NCBI GenBank assembly: GCA_963682025.1
Contig: OY821520.1
Coordinates: forward strand, 181,733,825 to 181,797,824
DNA length: 64,000 bases
Reading direction: 5' to 3'
From: Cordilura impudica
Taxonomy: Eukaryota; Arthropoda; Insecta; Diptera; Scathophagidae
Shown here: one piece after another, positions 20,538 through 33,801 of the stretch
Position numbering within the stretch: the stretch's first letter is position 1
How the letters are laid out: every line of letters begins with the position of its first letter
The notes under the pieces: generated by a model
Database searches by the model: none
What the model saw: only the letters and a program-made list of their open reading frames with translations
Told to the model about the DNA's origin: nothing
Translations under genes and position numbers: made by a program

Positions 20538-21323
20538 TATAATAATAAAATCTGATCCTTTTTAGAATTTTCCATATTTCCATTTTCTAATTTTGTTTAT
20601 TTTTGGTTTTTCTACTTTATATGTTCTGTTTTCATTGTTATGGAAACAAAAATCACAAATGTCAGATAAGTTAGATGTAAACGGTATAGATTTTGAAATA
20701 GATTTCACCTAAAATCTATTAGATTTTCTTAGATGTAAAGCCACTGTAACTTAATGGATCACAGAAGACAATTGACTCCAAATGTTTTCGTTACTTTAAT
20801 TTAAATCTTCCATGGATCACAGAATACAACTGACTCCAAATGTTTTCGTTACTTTAATTTAAATCTTCCATGTTTACATAAGTTTGTCATATTAATGACA
20901 ATGAAATTTTTCTTTTGTTTATTGCCGGTTACTTGTACATGGTTTTAATGTCTCCGTTAATTTAATAAATACAAATTGAATAATTTGCTTACAGAATAGT
21001 TTCCTTTGTAATTCTTGCATTAGAATTTAGAACTTCAAACATGTCGGCGGTCTTATAAGGGCCGGTTAGTAGGTAATTTATAAAATTACTAAAATGTAAG
21101 AACATAATAGCAGCAAGTAAAGGCGAGTTAGCCACACGTTATTAAAATGTAACCGTACCGTAAATATAACGTTGGCATTTAGTGCAATTATAGAACGTGA
21201 AACATGTTGCTGTGTAAAACTAAGCAATCTTTATCAGGTGTTCACCTACAGGTTGGGGCGTCATTTGATTTAAAGCAATAATATTCCGTATGTTTAATTC
21301 TAAAAAAACGACTACAGGATAAA
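20538..21323. other. Non-coding DNA with a 58-bp tandem duplication
   Basis: A 58-bp unit starting ATGGATCACAGAA is present twice at 20754-20811 and 20812-20869 with few differences. Outside it, AT-rich sequence without frames; nothing else recognised. Confidence 0.7.
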
Positions 21324-22100
21324 CAAGTAAGAAAATTATAGTCGGTCGAGACCGACTATATGATACCCTATACCATGCGTTTAGAGATCCTATCTCTTAG
21401 GCCCAACTAACTGGATATAGGAAATAAGCATAAACCAAATTTGAGTGGGATTTCGATTAATTTTTTCGGCTGCAGATATGAAAAAGTTCATATCGGATGC
21501 AATATCTATATGGGGACTAGGCCCAAAAATGGAACGATCCTGACTGTGTTTGGTAAAGTCTCTTTTATTTTGCAAAAATATATACAAACAAAATTTGAGT
21601 AGAATCAGTGCTATATTTTTTGTTTTTGATAGATTTAAGTGAAGATCGGGAAGCAGCTCTACATGGGGCCCAGTTATCATTTTTAGACTACTCATTAATG
21701 GATGTAATAAACGCATACAAACCCAATTTGAATAAGATCTATATGACAATTTGGATCTTATGGCAATTTATGTCGATTTCATAGGGGTCATTTGTATGGG
21801 GGCTAGGTCTGAACATGGACCGGTTCTCACCAATTTCAATACCGTTCATCCTATGGCCAATGAAAGCTTACATACCAAATTTCATCAAAATATATTCATA
21901 TTTGCGACCTGCAGCTTGATTAAAAAGTTTACATGGACACACAGACGGAGGGACACACGGACGGACATCGCTAAATCGAATCAGTTAGTGATTCTTATTC
22001 GATCGGTATAATTAAAGATGGGTCTATGTCAAATATTTTTGGTAGTTACAAACAGCAGCACAAAGTCATTATACCCAAGCCACATAGTGGTATAGGGTAT
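21324..22100 (+). repeat. Palindrome-ended mini-me-like repeat, copy 4
   Basis: Complete copy from CAAGTAAG to GGGTAT. The terminal palindrome has a central GTCGAGAC variant and the GGAC tract is short and interrupted (about 21943-21966). It is joined directly to copy 5 without host sequence. Confidence 0.9.
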
Positions 22101-22881
22101 AATTATAGTCGGTCTAGACCGAATATACGATATCCTATACCATGCGTTTAGAGACCCTATCTCTCAGGCCCAACTAACTGGATATAGAAAATAAGCATAA
22201 ACCAAATTTGAGTGGGATTTCGATTAATTTTTTCGGCTGCAGATATGAAAAAGTTCATATCGGATGCTATATCTATATGGGGACTAGGCCCAAAAATGGA
22301 ACGATCCTGACTGTGTTTGGTAAAGTCTCTTGTATTTTGCAAAAATATATACAAACAAAATTTGAGTAGAATCAGTGCTATATTTTTTTTTTGATAGATT
22401 TAAGTGAAGATCGGGAAGCAGCTCTACATGGGGCCTATGACTAAGAGTTACCCAATAGGGATCATTTTTGGACTACTGATTAATGGATGTAATATATACA
22501 TACAAACCCAATTTGACTAAGATTTATATGATAATTTGGATCTTATGGCAATTTGAGTCGATTTCATAGGGGTCATTTGTATGGGGGCTAGGTCTGAACA
22601 TGGACCGATGCCCACCAATTTCAATAGCGTTCATCCCATGGCCGATAAAAGATCAAATACCAAATTTCATCAAAATATATTCATATTTGCGACCTGCAGT
22701 TGGATTACAAGCTTTACATGGACACACAGACGGACGGACGTACGGACATAGTTAAATCGAATCAGATAGTGATTCTGATTCGATCGGTATAATAAAAGAT
22801 GGGTCTAGGTCAAATATTTTTGGTAGTTACAAACAGCAGCACAAAGTCATTATACCCAAACCACATAGTGGTATAGGGTAT
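22101..22881 (+). repeat. Palindrome-ended mini-me-like repeat, copy 5 (head-to-tail with copy 4)
   Basis: Starts AATTATAGTCGG directly after the GGGTAT of copy 4, so it lacks the CAAGTAAGAAA end. It contains a 16-bp insert (TGACTAAGAGTTACCC near 22439) that is also present in copy 8. Ends GGGTAT. Confidence 0.9.
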
Positions 22882-23054
22882 AAAAATGTGAAATGATACA
22901 TATATGTATAAGTGTTACCAAACTAAGTGAATTATTTTTGTTAATACTACGGGACTTCCGAATAGCATCCTCAGGGATTTATATTAAATATTCACACAAA
23001 ATTCTTAAAACTATTGTTGTGTCCCCACCATCGTCAATAACTGGAATAACAAAA

Positions 23055-24015
23055 CAAGTAAGAAATTTATAGTCGGTTTAGACCGACTATACGATACCCT
23101 ATACCATGCTTTTAGAAACCCTATCTCTTAGGCCCAACTAACTGGACATTGAAAATAAGCAAAAACCAAATTTGAGTGGGATTTTTATTAATTTTTTGGC
23201 TGCAGATATGAAAAAGTTCATATCGGATGCTATATCTATAAAGGGACTAGGTCCAAAAATGGACCGATCCTGATCATGTTTGGTAAAGTCTCTTGTATTT
23301 TGGAAATATATATACAAACAAAATTTGAGAAGAATCAGTGCAATATTTTTGTTTTTTAATAGATTTAAGTGAAGATCGGGAAGCAGCTCTACATGGGGTC
23401 AAAAGGATCATTTGTGAACTACTCATTAGTGGATGTAATGAACGCATACAAACCCAATTTGAGTAAGATCTATATGACAATTTGGATCTTATGGCAATTT
23501 ATATCGATTTCATAGGGGTAATTTGTATAGGGGCTAGGTCTGAACATGGACCGATTCTCACCAATTTCAATAGCGTTCATCCCGTGGCCGATAAAAGCTT
23601 ACGAGCCAAACTTCATCAAAATATATTCATATTTGCGACCTGCAGTTGGATTACAAACTTTACATGGACACACAGACGGACGGACGGACGGACATCGGAC
23701 GGATCTTATGGCAATTTGAGTCGATTTCATATGGGTAATTTGTATGGGGGCTAGGTCTGAACATGGCCGATAGAAGCTTATATACCAAATTTCATCAAAA
23801 TATATTCATATTTGCGACCTGCAGTTTGATTACAAGCTTTACATGGACAAAGACGGACGGACGGACGGACGGACGGACGGACATTGTTAAATCAACTCAG
23901 AAAGTGATTCTGATTCGATCGGTATAATTAAAGATGGGTCTAGGTCAAATATTTTTGGTTGTTACAAACAGCAGCACAAAGTCATTATACCAAACCACAT
24001 AGTGGTATAGGGTAT
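23055..24015 (+). repeat. Palindrome-ended mini-me-like repeat, copy 6, with internal duplication
   Basis: 961 bp because about 180 bp (TCTTATGGCAATTT...GACGGACGG) is present twice, at about 23487-23690 and 23704-23882, each ending in a GGAC tract. The flanking sequence AAGAAATAATTTTTCAAAAT follows, then a satellite. Copy 7 shares both the duplication and the flank. Confidence 0.9.
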
Positions 24016-24120
24016 AAAACAAGAAATAATTTTTCAAAATACGACCTTGAGCTCGGAGAAATAATTTTTTAATTAACAAACGACAGGTCGAATAAAATAC
24101 TACATCTTTTATTTTTAGAT

Positions 24121-25672
24121 TTAATTTTTAATTTTTAATATTTAATTTTTAATATTTAATTTTTAAATTTAAAATTTAAATTTTTAAGTTTTAATTTTTA
24201 AATTTTAATTTTAAATTTTCAATTTTCAATTTTCAATTTTAATTTTTATATTTAATTGTTTAATTTTCATTTTTAATTCTATTTTAATTTTTAATTTTTA
24301 ATTTTTAATTTTTAATTTTTAATTTTTAATTTTTAATTTTAATTTTTAATTTTTAATTTTTAATTTTAATTTTAATTTTTAATTTTAATTTTAATTTTTA
24401 ATTTTTAATTTTTAATTTTTAATTTTTAATTTTTAATTTTTAATTTTATTTTTAATTTTTAATTTTTAATTTTTAATTTTTAATTTTTAATTTTTAATTT
24501 TTAATTTTAATTTTTAATTTTTAATTTTTAATTTTTAATTTTTAATTTTTAATTTTTAATTTTTAATTTTTAATTTTTAATTTTTAATTTTAATTTTTAA
24601 TTTTTAATTTTAATTTTTAATTTTTAATTTTTAATTTTAATTTTTAATTTTAATTTTTTAATTTTTAACTTTTAATTTTTAATTTTTAATTTTTAATTTT
24701 TAATTTTTAATTTTTAATTTTTAATTTTTAATTTTTAATTTTTAATTTTTAGTTTTTAGTTTTTTAATTTTTAATTTTAAATTTTTAATTTTTAATTTTA
24801 ATTTTTAATTTTTAATTTTTAATTTTTAATTTTTAATTTTTAATTTTTAATTTTTAATTTTTAATTTTTAATTTTTAATTTTTAATTTTTAATTTTAATT
24901 TTTAATTTTTAATTTTTAATTTTTTAATTTTTAATTTTTAATTTTTAATTTTTAATTTTAATTTTAATTTTTATTTTTAATTTTAATTTTTATTTTAATT
25001 TTAATTTTTAATTTTAATTTTAATTTTTAATTTTTAATTTTAATTTTTAATTTTAATTTTTAATTTTTAATTTTTAATTTTTAATTTTAATTTTTAATTT
25101 TTAATTTTTATTTTTAATTTTTAATTTTTAATTTTTAATTTTTAATTTTTAATTTTAATTTTTAATTTTTAATTTTTATTTTTAATTTTTAATTTTTAAT
25201 TTTTAATTTTTAATTTTTAATTTTTAATTTTTAATTTTTAATTTTTAATTTTTAATTTTTAATTTTTAATTTTTAATTTTTAATTTTTAATTTTTAATTT
25301 TTAATTTTTAATTTTTAATTTTTAATTTTTAATTTTTAATTTTTAATTTTTAATTTTTAATTTTTAATTTTTAATTTTAATTTTTTATTTTTTATTTTTA
25401 TTTTTAATATTTAATTTTAATTTTTAATTTTTAATTTTTAATTTTAATTTTTATTTTTATTTTTAATTTTTAATTTTAATTTTTAATTTTTAATTTTTAA
25501 TTTTTAATTTTTAATTTTAATTTTTAATTTTAATTTTTAATTTTTAATTTTTAATTTTTTAATTTTTAATTTTTATTTTTTAATTTTTATTTTTAATTTT
25601 TAATTTTTAATTTTTAATTTTTAATTTTAAACTTTTAATTTTTAATTTTTAATTTTTAATTTTTAATTTTTA
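24121..25672 (+). repeat. Heptanucleotide satellite (TTTTTAA)n, left block, degenerate
   Basis: About 1.55 kb of TTTTTAA units with many six-base TTTTAA variants. It begins with diverged TTTAATTTTTAATAT words and ends abruptly at a run of N. The high rate of one-base indels compared with the right block suggests sequencing or polishing errors, or allelic difference. Confidence 0.95.
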
Positions 25673-25872
25673 NNNNNNNNNNNNNNNNNNNNNNNNNNNN
25701 NNNNNNNNNNNNNNNNNNNNNNNNNNNNNNNNNNNNNNNNNNNNNNNNNNNNNNNNNNNNNNNNNNNNNNNNNNNNNNNNNNNNNNNNNNNNNNNNNNNN
25801 NNNNNNNNNNNNNNNNNNNNNNNNNNNNNNNNNNNNNNNNNNNNNNNNNNNNNNNNNNNNNNNNNNNNNNNN
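25673..25872. other. Assembly gap, 200 N
   Basis: Exactly 200 N, a conventional unknown-size gap. The sequence to its right restarts inside a repeat copy that duplicates 23129-24120. Open frames of X here are meaningless. Confidence 0.99.
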
Positions 25873-26762
25873 TAGGCCCAACTAACTGGACATTGAAAAT
25901 AAGCAAAAACCAAATTTGAGTGGGATTTTTATTAATTTTTTGGCTGCAGATATGAAAAAGTTCATATCGGATGCTATATCTATAAAGGGACTAGGTCCAA
26001 AAATGGACCGATCCTGATCATGTTTGGTAAAGTCTCTTGTATTTTGGAAATATATATACAAACAAAATTTGAGAAGAATCAGTGCAATATTTTTGTTTTT
26101 TAATAGATTTAAGTGAAGATCGGGAAGCAGCTCTACATGGGGTCAAAAGGATCATTTGTGAACTACTCATTAGTGGATGTAATGAACGCATACAAACCCA
26201 ATTTGAGTAAGATCTATATGACAATTTGGATCTTATGGCAATTTATATCGATTTCATAGGGGTAATTTGTATAGGGGCTAGGTCTGAACATGGACCGATT
26301 CTCACCAATTTCAATAGCGTTCATCCCGTGGCCGATAAAAGCTTACGAGCCAAACTTCATCAAAATATATTCATATTTGCGACCTGCAGTTGGATTACAA
26401 ACTTTACATGGACACACAGACGGACGGACGGACGGACATCGGACGGATCTTATGGCAATTTGAGTCGATTTCATATGGGTAATTTGTATGGGGGCTAGGT
26501 CTGAACATGGCCGATAGAAGCTTATATACCAAATTTCATCAAAATATATTCATATTTGCGACCTGCAGTTTGATTACAAGCTTTACATGGACACACAGAC
26601 GGACGGACGGACGGACGGACGGACGGACATTGTTAAATCAACTCAGAAAGTGATTCTGATTCGATCGGTATAATTAAAGATGGGTCTAGGTCAAATATTT
26701 TTGGTTGTTACAAACAGCAGCACAAAGTCATTATACCCAAACCACATAGTGGTATAGGGTAT
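25873..26762 (+). repeat. Palindrome-ended mini-me-like repeat, copy 7, 5' end lost in the gap
   Basis: Nearly identical to copy 6 from TAGGCCCAACTAACTGG onward, including the internal duplication, and continued by the same 90-bp flank. Differences are minor (for example CACACAGACGG versus CAAAGACGG near the second GGAC tract, and one C in TATACCC). Confidence 0.9.
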
Positions 26763-26854
26763 AAAACAAGAAATAATTTTTCAAAATACGACCTTGAGCT
26801 CGGAGAAATAATTTTTTAATTAACAAACGACAGGTCGAATAAAATACTACATCT

Positions 26855-29330
26855 TTTATTTTTAGTATTTAATTTTTAATTTTTAATATTTAATTTTTAA
26901 TATTTAATTTTTAAATTTAAAATTTAAATTTTTAAGTTTTAATTTTTAAATTTTAATTTTAAATTTTCAATTTTCAATTTTCAATTTTTAATTTTTATAT
27001 TTTAATTGTTTAATTTTCAATTTTTAATTCTTAATTTTTAATTTTTAATTTTTAATTTTTAATTTTTAATTTTTAATTTTTAATTTTTAATTTTTAATTT
27101 TTAATTTTTAATTTTTAATTTTTAATTTTTAATTTTTAATTTTTAATTTTTAATTTTTAATTTTTAATTTTTAATTTTTAATTTTTAATTTTTAATTTTT
27201 AATTTTTAATTTTTGATTTTTAATTTTTAATTTTTAATTTTTAATTTTTAATTTTTAATTTTTAATTTTTAATTTTTAATTTTTAATTTTTAATTTTTAA
27301 TTTTTAATTTTTAATTTTTAATTTTTAATTTTTAATTTTTAATTTTTAATTTTTAATTTTTAATTTTTAATTTTTAATTTTTAATTTTTAATTTTTAATT
27401 TTTAATTTTTAATTTTTAATTTTTAATTTTTAATTTTTAATTTTTAATTTTTAACTTTTAATTTTTAATTTTTAATTTTTAATTTTTAATTTTTAATTTT
27501 TAATTTTTAATTTTTAATTTTTAATTTTTAGTTTTTAGTTTTTAATTTTTAATTTTAAATTTTTAATTTTTAAGTTTTAATTTTTAATTTTTAATTTTTA
27601 ATTTTTAATTTTTAATTTTTAATTTTTAAATTTTTAATTTTTAATTTTTAATTTTTAATTTTTAATTTTTAATTTTTAATTTTTAATTTTTAATTTTTAA
27701 TTTTTAATTTTTAATTTTTAATTTTTAATTTTTAATTTTTAATTTTTAATTTTTAATTTTTAATTTTTAATTTTTAATTTTTAATTTTTAATTTTTAATT
27801 TTTTATTTTTAATTTTTAATTTTTAATTTTTAATTTTTAATTTTTAATTTTTAATTTTTAATTTTTAATTTTTAATTTTTAATTTTTAATTTTTAATTTT
27901 TAATTTTTAATTTTTAATTTTTAATTTTTAATTTTTAATTTTTAATTTTTAATTTTTAATTTTTAATTTTTAATTTTTGATTTTTAATTTTTAATTTTTA
28001 ATTTTTAATTTTTAATTTTTAATTTTTAATTTTTAATTTTTAATTTTTAATTTTTAATTTTTAATTTTTAATTTTTAATTTTTAATTTTTAATTTTTAAT
28101 TTTTAATTTTTAATTTTTAATTTTTAATTTTTAATTTTTAATTTTTAATTTTTAATTTTTAATTTTTAGTTTTTAATTTTTAATTTTTAAGTTTTAATTT
28201 TTAATTTTTTATTTTTTATTTTTTATTTTTAATATTTAATTTTTAATTTTTAATTTTTAATTTTTAATTTTTAATTTTTAATTTTTAATTTTTAATTTTT
28301 AATTTTTAATTTTTAATTTTTAATTTTTAATTTTTAATTTTTAATTTTTAATTTTTAATTTTTAATTTTTAATTTTTAATTTTTAATTTTTAATTTTTAA
28401 TTTTTAATTTTTAATTTTTAATTTTTAATTTTTAATTTTTAATTTTTAACTTTTAATTTTTAATTTTTAATTTTTAATTTTTAATTTTTAATTTTTAATT
28501 TTTAATTTTTAATTTTTAATTTTTAATTTTTAATTTTTAATTTTTAATTTTTAATTTTTAATTTTTAATTTTTAATTTTTAATTTTTAATTTTTAATTTT
28601 TAATTTTTAATTTTTAATTTTTAATTTTTAATTTTTAATTTTTAATTTTTAATTTTTAATTTTTAATTTTTAATTTTTAATTTTTAATTTTTAATTTTTA
28701 ATTTTTAATTTTTAATTTTTAATTTTCAATTTTTAATTTTTAATTATTAATTTTCAATTTTTAATTTTTAATTTTTAATTTTTAATTTTTAATTTTTAAT
28801 TTTTAATTTTTAATTTTTAATTTTTAATTTTTAATTTTTAATTTTAAATTTTTAATTTTTAATTTTTAATTTTTAATTTTTAATTTTTAATTTTTAATTT
28901 TTAATTTTTAATTTTTAATTTTTAATTTTTAATTTTTAATTTTTAATTTTTATTTTTTAATTTTTAATTTTTAATTTTTAATTTTTAATTTTTAATTTTT
29001 AATTTTTAATTTTTAATTTTTAATTTTTAATTTTTAATTTTTAATTTTTAATTTTTAATTTTTAATTTTTAATTTTTAATTTTTAATTTTTAATTTTTAA
29101 TTTTTAATTTTTAATTTTTAATTTTTAATTTTTAATTTTTAATTTTTAATTTTTAATTTTTAATTTTAAATTTTTAATTTTTAATTTTTAATTTTTAGTT
29201 TCTAATTTTTAATTTTTAATTTTAATTTTTAATTTTTAATTTTTAATTTTTATGTTTTAATTTTTAATTTTTAATTTTTAATTTTTAATTTTTAATTTTT
29301 AATTTTTAATTTTTAATTTTTAATTTTTAA
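26855..29330 (+). repeat. Heptanucleotide satellite (TTTTTAA)n, right block
   Basis: About 2.47 kb, far more regular than the left block, with rare variants (TTTTTGA, TTTTTAG, TTTTCAA). Preceded by the same diverged TTTAATATTTAATTT start as the left block, and followed by AAGAATACTTAAAAAAAAAA. Confidence 0.95.
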
Positions 29331-30089
29331 AGAATACTTAAAAAAAAAAAAGTTAAATATTTTTTTTAAACTTTTTTGAGGATATTTTTTTCTTTCATAT
29401 TGGCGATATTCTTGGTTATATCGTGATAACGATAAAAAATATGTAGCAATACTCGCTTAGGCTAATGTGACACGTGCAGTTTAATTTTTATAAAATGTTT
29501 TTCGCAGTTACGAAAAATGAAATCATTATTAAAACGAAATTTTGGGCGGTACCTAAATGAAATTTTGGGACACAACATTTAAATATGAAAACTTTTATTC
29601 TGCCATAATAGATAAATTAATAAATAGTTAACAAATCTCTTAGCGGTTAAATCTTTTGAGTAAATTTTATATTTCATTATATAGATGATATTACTGCATT
29701 TTCTGCAGAGCCTGGCACCGCGTTGAGAAAGGCATTTTAACTGCAAAAAAGGATTTTGAAAGCCAATCGTTTGGAAAAATCAATTTTCAATTATATATTC
29801 TTCCTTTATTTACATGTTTTAAAAATTTGATATTTACTTATGAGATCTTATCTTTACATATAGATATTGCAACAAATAATATATAGGATCTAAAGATATT
29901 AAATAGTTTTTATTTTATTTTTTAATGATTTTTAATGGAAAATGGGATGGAAAAATCCCTTATATGATTTAATAAATTCAAATACTATCTGAAAATATTT
30001 ATGTGCTTATAGGAGGTTTATTAGAAATAATAGAACTCTATAAGCATATAATTTTCAATTTGGTGATTTCTTTTTAATTTTACGTTATT
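29331..30089. other. AT-rich DNA; satellite flank
   Basis: Begins with TTTCTTTCATATTGGCGATA and TTATATCGTGATAACGATAA (29390-29440), which also follow the short (ATTTTTC)n tract near 8628-8685. The remainder has no supported feature. Confidence 0.6.
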
Positions 30090-31170
30090 TCTCTACATTC
30101 TCTTATCAATGGATGGGTAAGAGGAATTTTCAATTTTGGAAAAGTAATTGTTATTAATCCTTGTTATGAAATCGATAATTTTTTCATAACCTGTTTCTTC
30201 ATGAAGTTTAAATACTAGGCCATTATGCCAAACGGTGTCAAACGCTTTTGCAATATCTAACAATATTAGACCCGTTGAATGTTTATGGTTTTTATTTGTG
30301 ATTATTTGATTTTTAATTCTGTTTATTTGGTGCGTAGTGCTATGCCCTTTTTTAAATCCAAATTGTTCTTTGGCAACAATAGAATTGGTCGTTACAAATT
30401 CACTAAGACGAGAATGTAGTATTTTTTTCAAATATTTTACCTAAGTTACTTAATAGACTAATAGGTCTGTAGCTGTTTGGGGTTTTTTTTTTGGCTTACT
30501 AGGTTTGTTTATGGTTTGGGAAATAGTTGAGTTTGATGCAGCTGTTAAATATTATAACCAGTAATTTTAGAGCTTTGAGTGGTAGTTCCTTTAAGAGCAG
30601 GTTCGGAACATTGTCAAAACCAGGGGATTTTGAGGGTTTTATTGATGAGACAATATTCATTACTTCTTCAAGAGATGTATAAATAGCTGATTCAGAAGTG
30701 GGTTATTTGCTTGGACAAATGTATTTGCCAGGATTTCAGCCTTGCTCTTATCAGATGATATTTTTGTATTTCCAATTTCAAAGTGAGAGATTTGATTTTT
30801 TCCTTTTCCTCGCAAATTCCTACTTATTTTCCAGAATGATTTATCACCTGGTTTTAAATTGGATAATAATTGACACCATTTCTTATTGCGCTCCGAATTA
30901 ATACTTTTATCAATAAATTTACTTAGGAACTTAGTACATTGATTATAAAAAATTTGCTCGGCTATATTTGAAGATCGTTGGCTTTTTCTTTTAATGCTTC
31001 TTCTTAGTTTAATATATTTCACAGTACTTTCTGGTAATATGTAATTATTTTGTTGAGTTATTTTAGGTGTAGACACATCCCTTGCTTCGAAAACTACATT
31101 TATAAGTTTTTGGATTTCCTGATCAGTCGAACCAGCAGAGTGTAGCCAGAACTCGATAGTAGAGGGCAAT
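30090..31170 (-). pseudogene. Minus-strand LINE ORF2 fragment (linker and RT fingers)
   Basis: Truncated reverse-transcriptase gene of a non-LTR element. Reading right to left, 31169-30660 encodes the region between endonuclease and RT (SFWKISRNLRGKGKN, SSDKSKAEILANTF). The middle 30660-30431 has several frame changes but still shows RPISLLSNLGK-like coding (about 30470-30435). 30431-30093 encodes the early RT with EQFGFKKGHSTTHQI and LDIAKAFDTVWHNGL. The fragment ends before the catalytic YADD, so palm and thumb are missing, and no endonuclease lies upstream. Jockey-like by motif; a dead fragment. Confidence 0.75.
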
Positions 31171-33801
31171 CATCACAAGGTAAATATACTGAGGGCACGC
31201 GGCAAGTTGATCGTGGTAGCCACGCCAAGTACGGCGAAAATACCACAAATCACCACGACAACGGCTACTATAGCACCAGAAAGTACTTTTTGGGCAGAGG
31301 AAAAAACGTTTTCGGGACAAGTACGGGCAGTAAAATGCCGGGTAGGCCGGGAAGAACTTTTTGCCATAGTTAATACACAGGTGGCAGGAACGGAAAATAT
31401 GTCTGAAATGACCAGTTCATATCCTTAATATATTGCCTTGCCACTAAATTTACGGTAGCTTTTTTACCATAGGTACAGTCCCCAAGTAAAAGGTGGTAAA
31501 CGACGCAACCCACCAAACGAAGAAATAGCAGCAGCCCCGGGAAAATAGCAAGAAAAAAGACCCTCGACATACCTCGTTAAACGCCGCAAAAAGCAACAAC
31601 ATCCAACCGTTGTTCTGCGAGCACAAATTTGCGAAAATTTAATTTAGCTAGACAACGTGGATCGGCAGCTAGCGATATTGTAAGGCCCTTCGGCAATGAG
31701 AAAAGCAAACAGATTCTAAATGACCGTGCTAGGTTGATATCAAACAGGAGAAGCAACAGTCAGCAGAAACATCTAAAAAACTTCCATTGCCTGGTCGGCT
31801 CACTACTATTTCTTTCACTGCCCTCGTCCATACCAGTTTTTTCAGTAATGCCACAAATGCCCAAACATCTTTTGGCCAAAATCACCAGCAGATCGCCTCC
31901 TTGGGCACAATAGTAGTACCATCATCAGCTACTACTAAATCCGGCCATGGTCACCTCGTCGTCACCTTCATCAATTACAACAACAGTTCCAGTATCTATT
32001 AGAGCCACACCTTGTCATCACCAACTACAGCAAAATTCACCAACTACAACCAGCTCACCCGTAACGTCACCTTCATCAATTACAACAACAGTTCCAGTAT
32101 ATATTAGAGCCTCATCATTGTCATCACCAACTACAGCAAAATCCACCAACTACAGCCATAATAATAAATCAGACCAAAGTCATATCACCATCAACAATTT
32201 CATCAACCTCAAGATCATCAATTACATCGAAGTCATCCATAGTAGCATCATCTCCATCAATCAACGTAAGCACAATAGAATAGCTATAGTTATATTATAT
32301 CCTAATCATTCCGGAAAATCTATAATAATAGTAATAAAATCGAGCAAAAAAGAAAAAATCCATTAATTTGAACCACAGTTAAAATCGCCATAAACGGTGG
32401 CAGAATACCCTAACGGGTCAATAAATGATATAAATTTTTAAATTCGATATAAAAATCCACAATCAGTGGTGCGTGTTCCGGCGTATTGCACGTACAGGCA
32501 TACATTTACAAAGTTACTTTTTTTTATTTGAAGATAGAATCCACAACTAGTGGTGCGTTGCCCCGGCGTATTACACGTACGGGTATACGTTTACAAAAAG
32601 TTTCCATACGTGCAAACTGATTCGTCAAGTCACTCTCATTATAAGAAATCTTTAGAATAACCAAATAACATTTAAAGGCATCATTGGGTGTAACGATTAG
32701 CCTCGGGAGTAAATTGTTGCCAACTGTGATTTGAGGGTACGTATTTTGTTTCAAACTGGCACGAGCAGCAATGTGGCGAGGAGCAAAAACAGGTGGCGAC
32801 GGTTATAGGAAGGATTGGCACCACTCCCAAAGAAAAGAAGGAAGAATTTAATTAGGCAGCACTGACTGAATGATATTGGCTGCACTGACTTGAAAACATG
32901 ACTGGATAAATTTGGTAGCACTCAGTTAAGAAAAAGACGCGTTTTCCTGTTTGCGTTTCCTGCTTTCTCTCTGCTGTTGACCGCCAGAAGGGTAAGACGA
33001 AAAAATTTTTGATCTAATTGTTGCTCGAACAAGGAGCCATCTCGTGGTTTTCAACTTTTACGGCACGTGAAACAGAATTACAAAATTTAATTAACACGTA
33101 GAAAATAAAATTATCTGCAATTATCGCTTCGCAATAAACTCGAAAAACGTGTTGGATGAATTAGTAACCACGAAAAATCATTTTGTGGTCTGTAGAAGTG
33201 CTAGTACCGAGATTGTTAACAAGACAAATCTTAGGAACCAATTCTACAATAATTTTCACTAGTCGGAAATAAAGCTGCATTAAAGCAAACAATTTCTGGA
33301 ATTTTCACGGTCACCACGATCCTCAACAAAAACTTGGTTCGCCATATTTGATTTGGAAAAAGGGGCCACGGTTAAAGCACGCCAAAGAATTTATAACATC
33401 GAGAGCCTACCGTCAACTACTCTAAGCCGAGTGAACTTTTATGCTAGAGAAGGAACAGTTTTAATAAGATTCAGCAAATATCACATAAAATAACTTCGGA
33501 GACAAATTAGTTATTCGAAAAACTATAAGGAAAAAAAACCCCTGTTAGACTGAACACTCAGCAGCTAAATAAGAGCAAAAATACAGCCACTGAACACCGT
33601 TATAGAAAAGGAAAAGCCGCCGCTGCAACAGAAGTTAATAAGACAGCCACCTCTATAACCGAAGCTAGTACGACAGCCGCCGCTGCAGCAGAAGTTAATA
33701 GGACAGCCATCACTACAACAGCTACTACATCAACAACCGAAACAACTACTACAAAAGGTACCGCAACGATGGCAACCACCGACCCTGGAAGCATAAGATA
33801 A
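31171..33801 (+). other. GC-richer block with short tandem duplications, no assigned gene
   Basis: Less AT-rich than its neighbours. A 105-bp unit starting GTCACCTTCATCAATTACAA is repeated at about 31961 and 32066. A 70-bp unit with ATCCACAA..AGTGGTGCGT and CACGTAC is repeated at about 32453-32515 and 32539-32605. 33600-33790 holds GCCGCCGCTGCA..ACAGAAGTTAATA direct repeats, which give a Thr/Ala-rich frame of about 90 codons on the plus strand (about 33530-33801) without a good start. Frames at 31629-31913, 31787-32002 and 31947-32366 overlap one another and are Ser/Thr rich. It could be the leader of a decayed retroelement or a host UTR; undecided. Confidence 0.4.

Noticed and set aside
25656..25913. 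Three ORFs made mostly of X
   Set aside because: They span the 200-N assembly gap.
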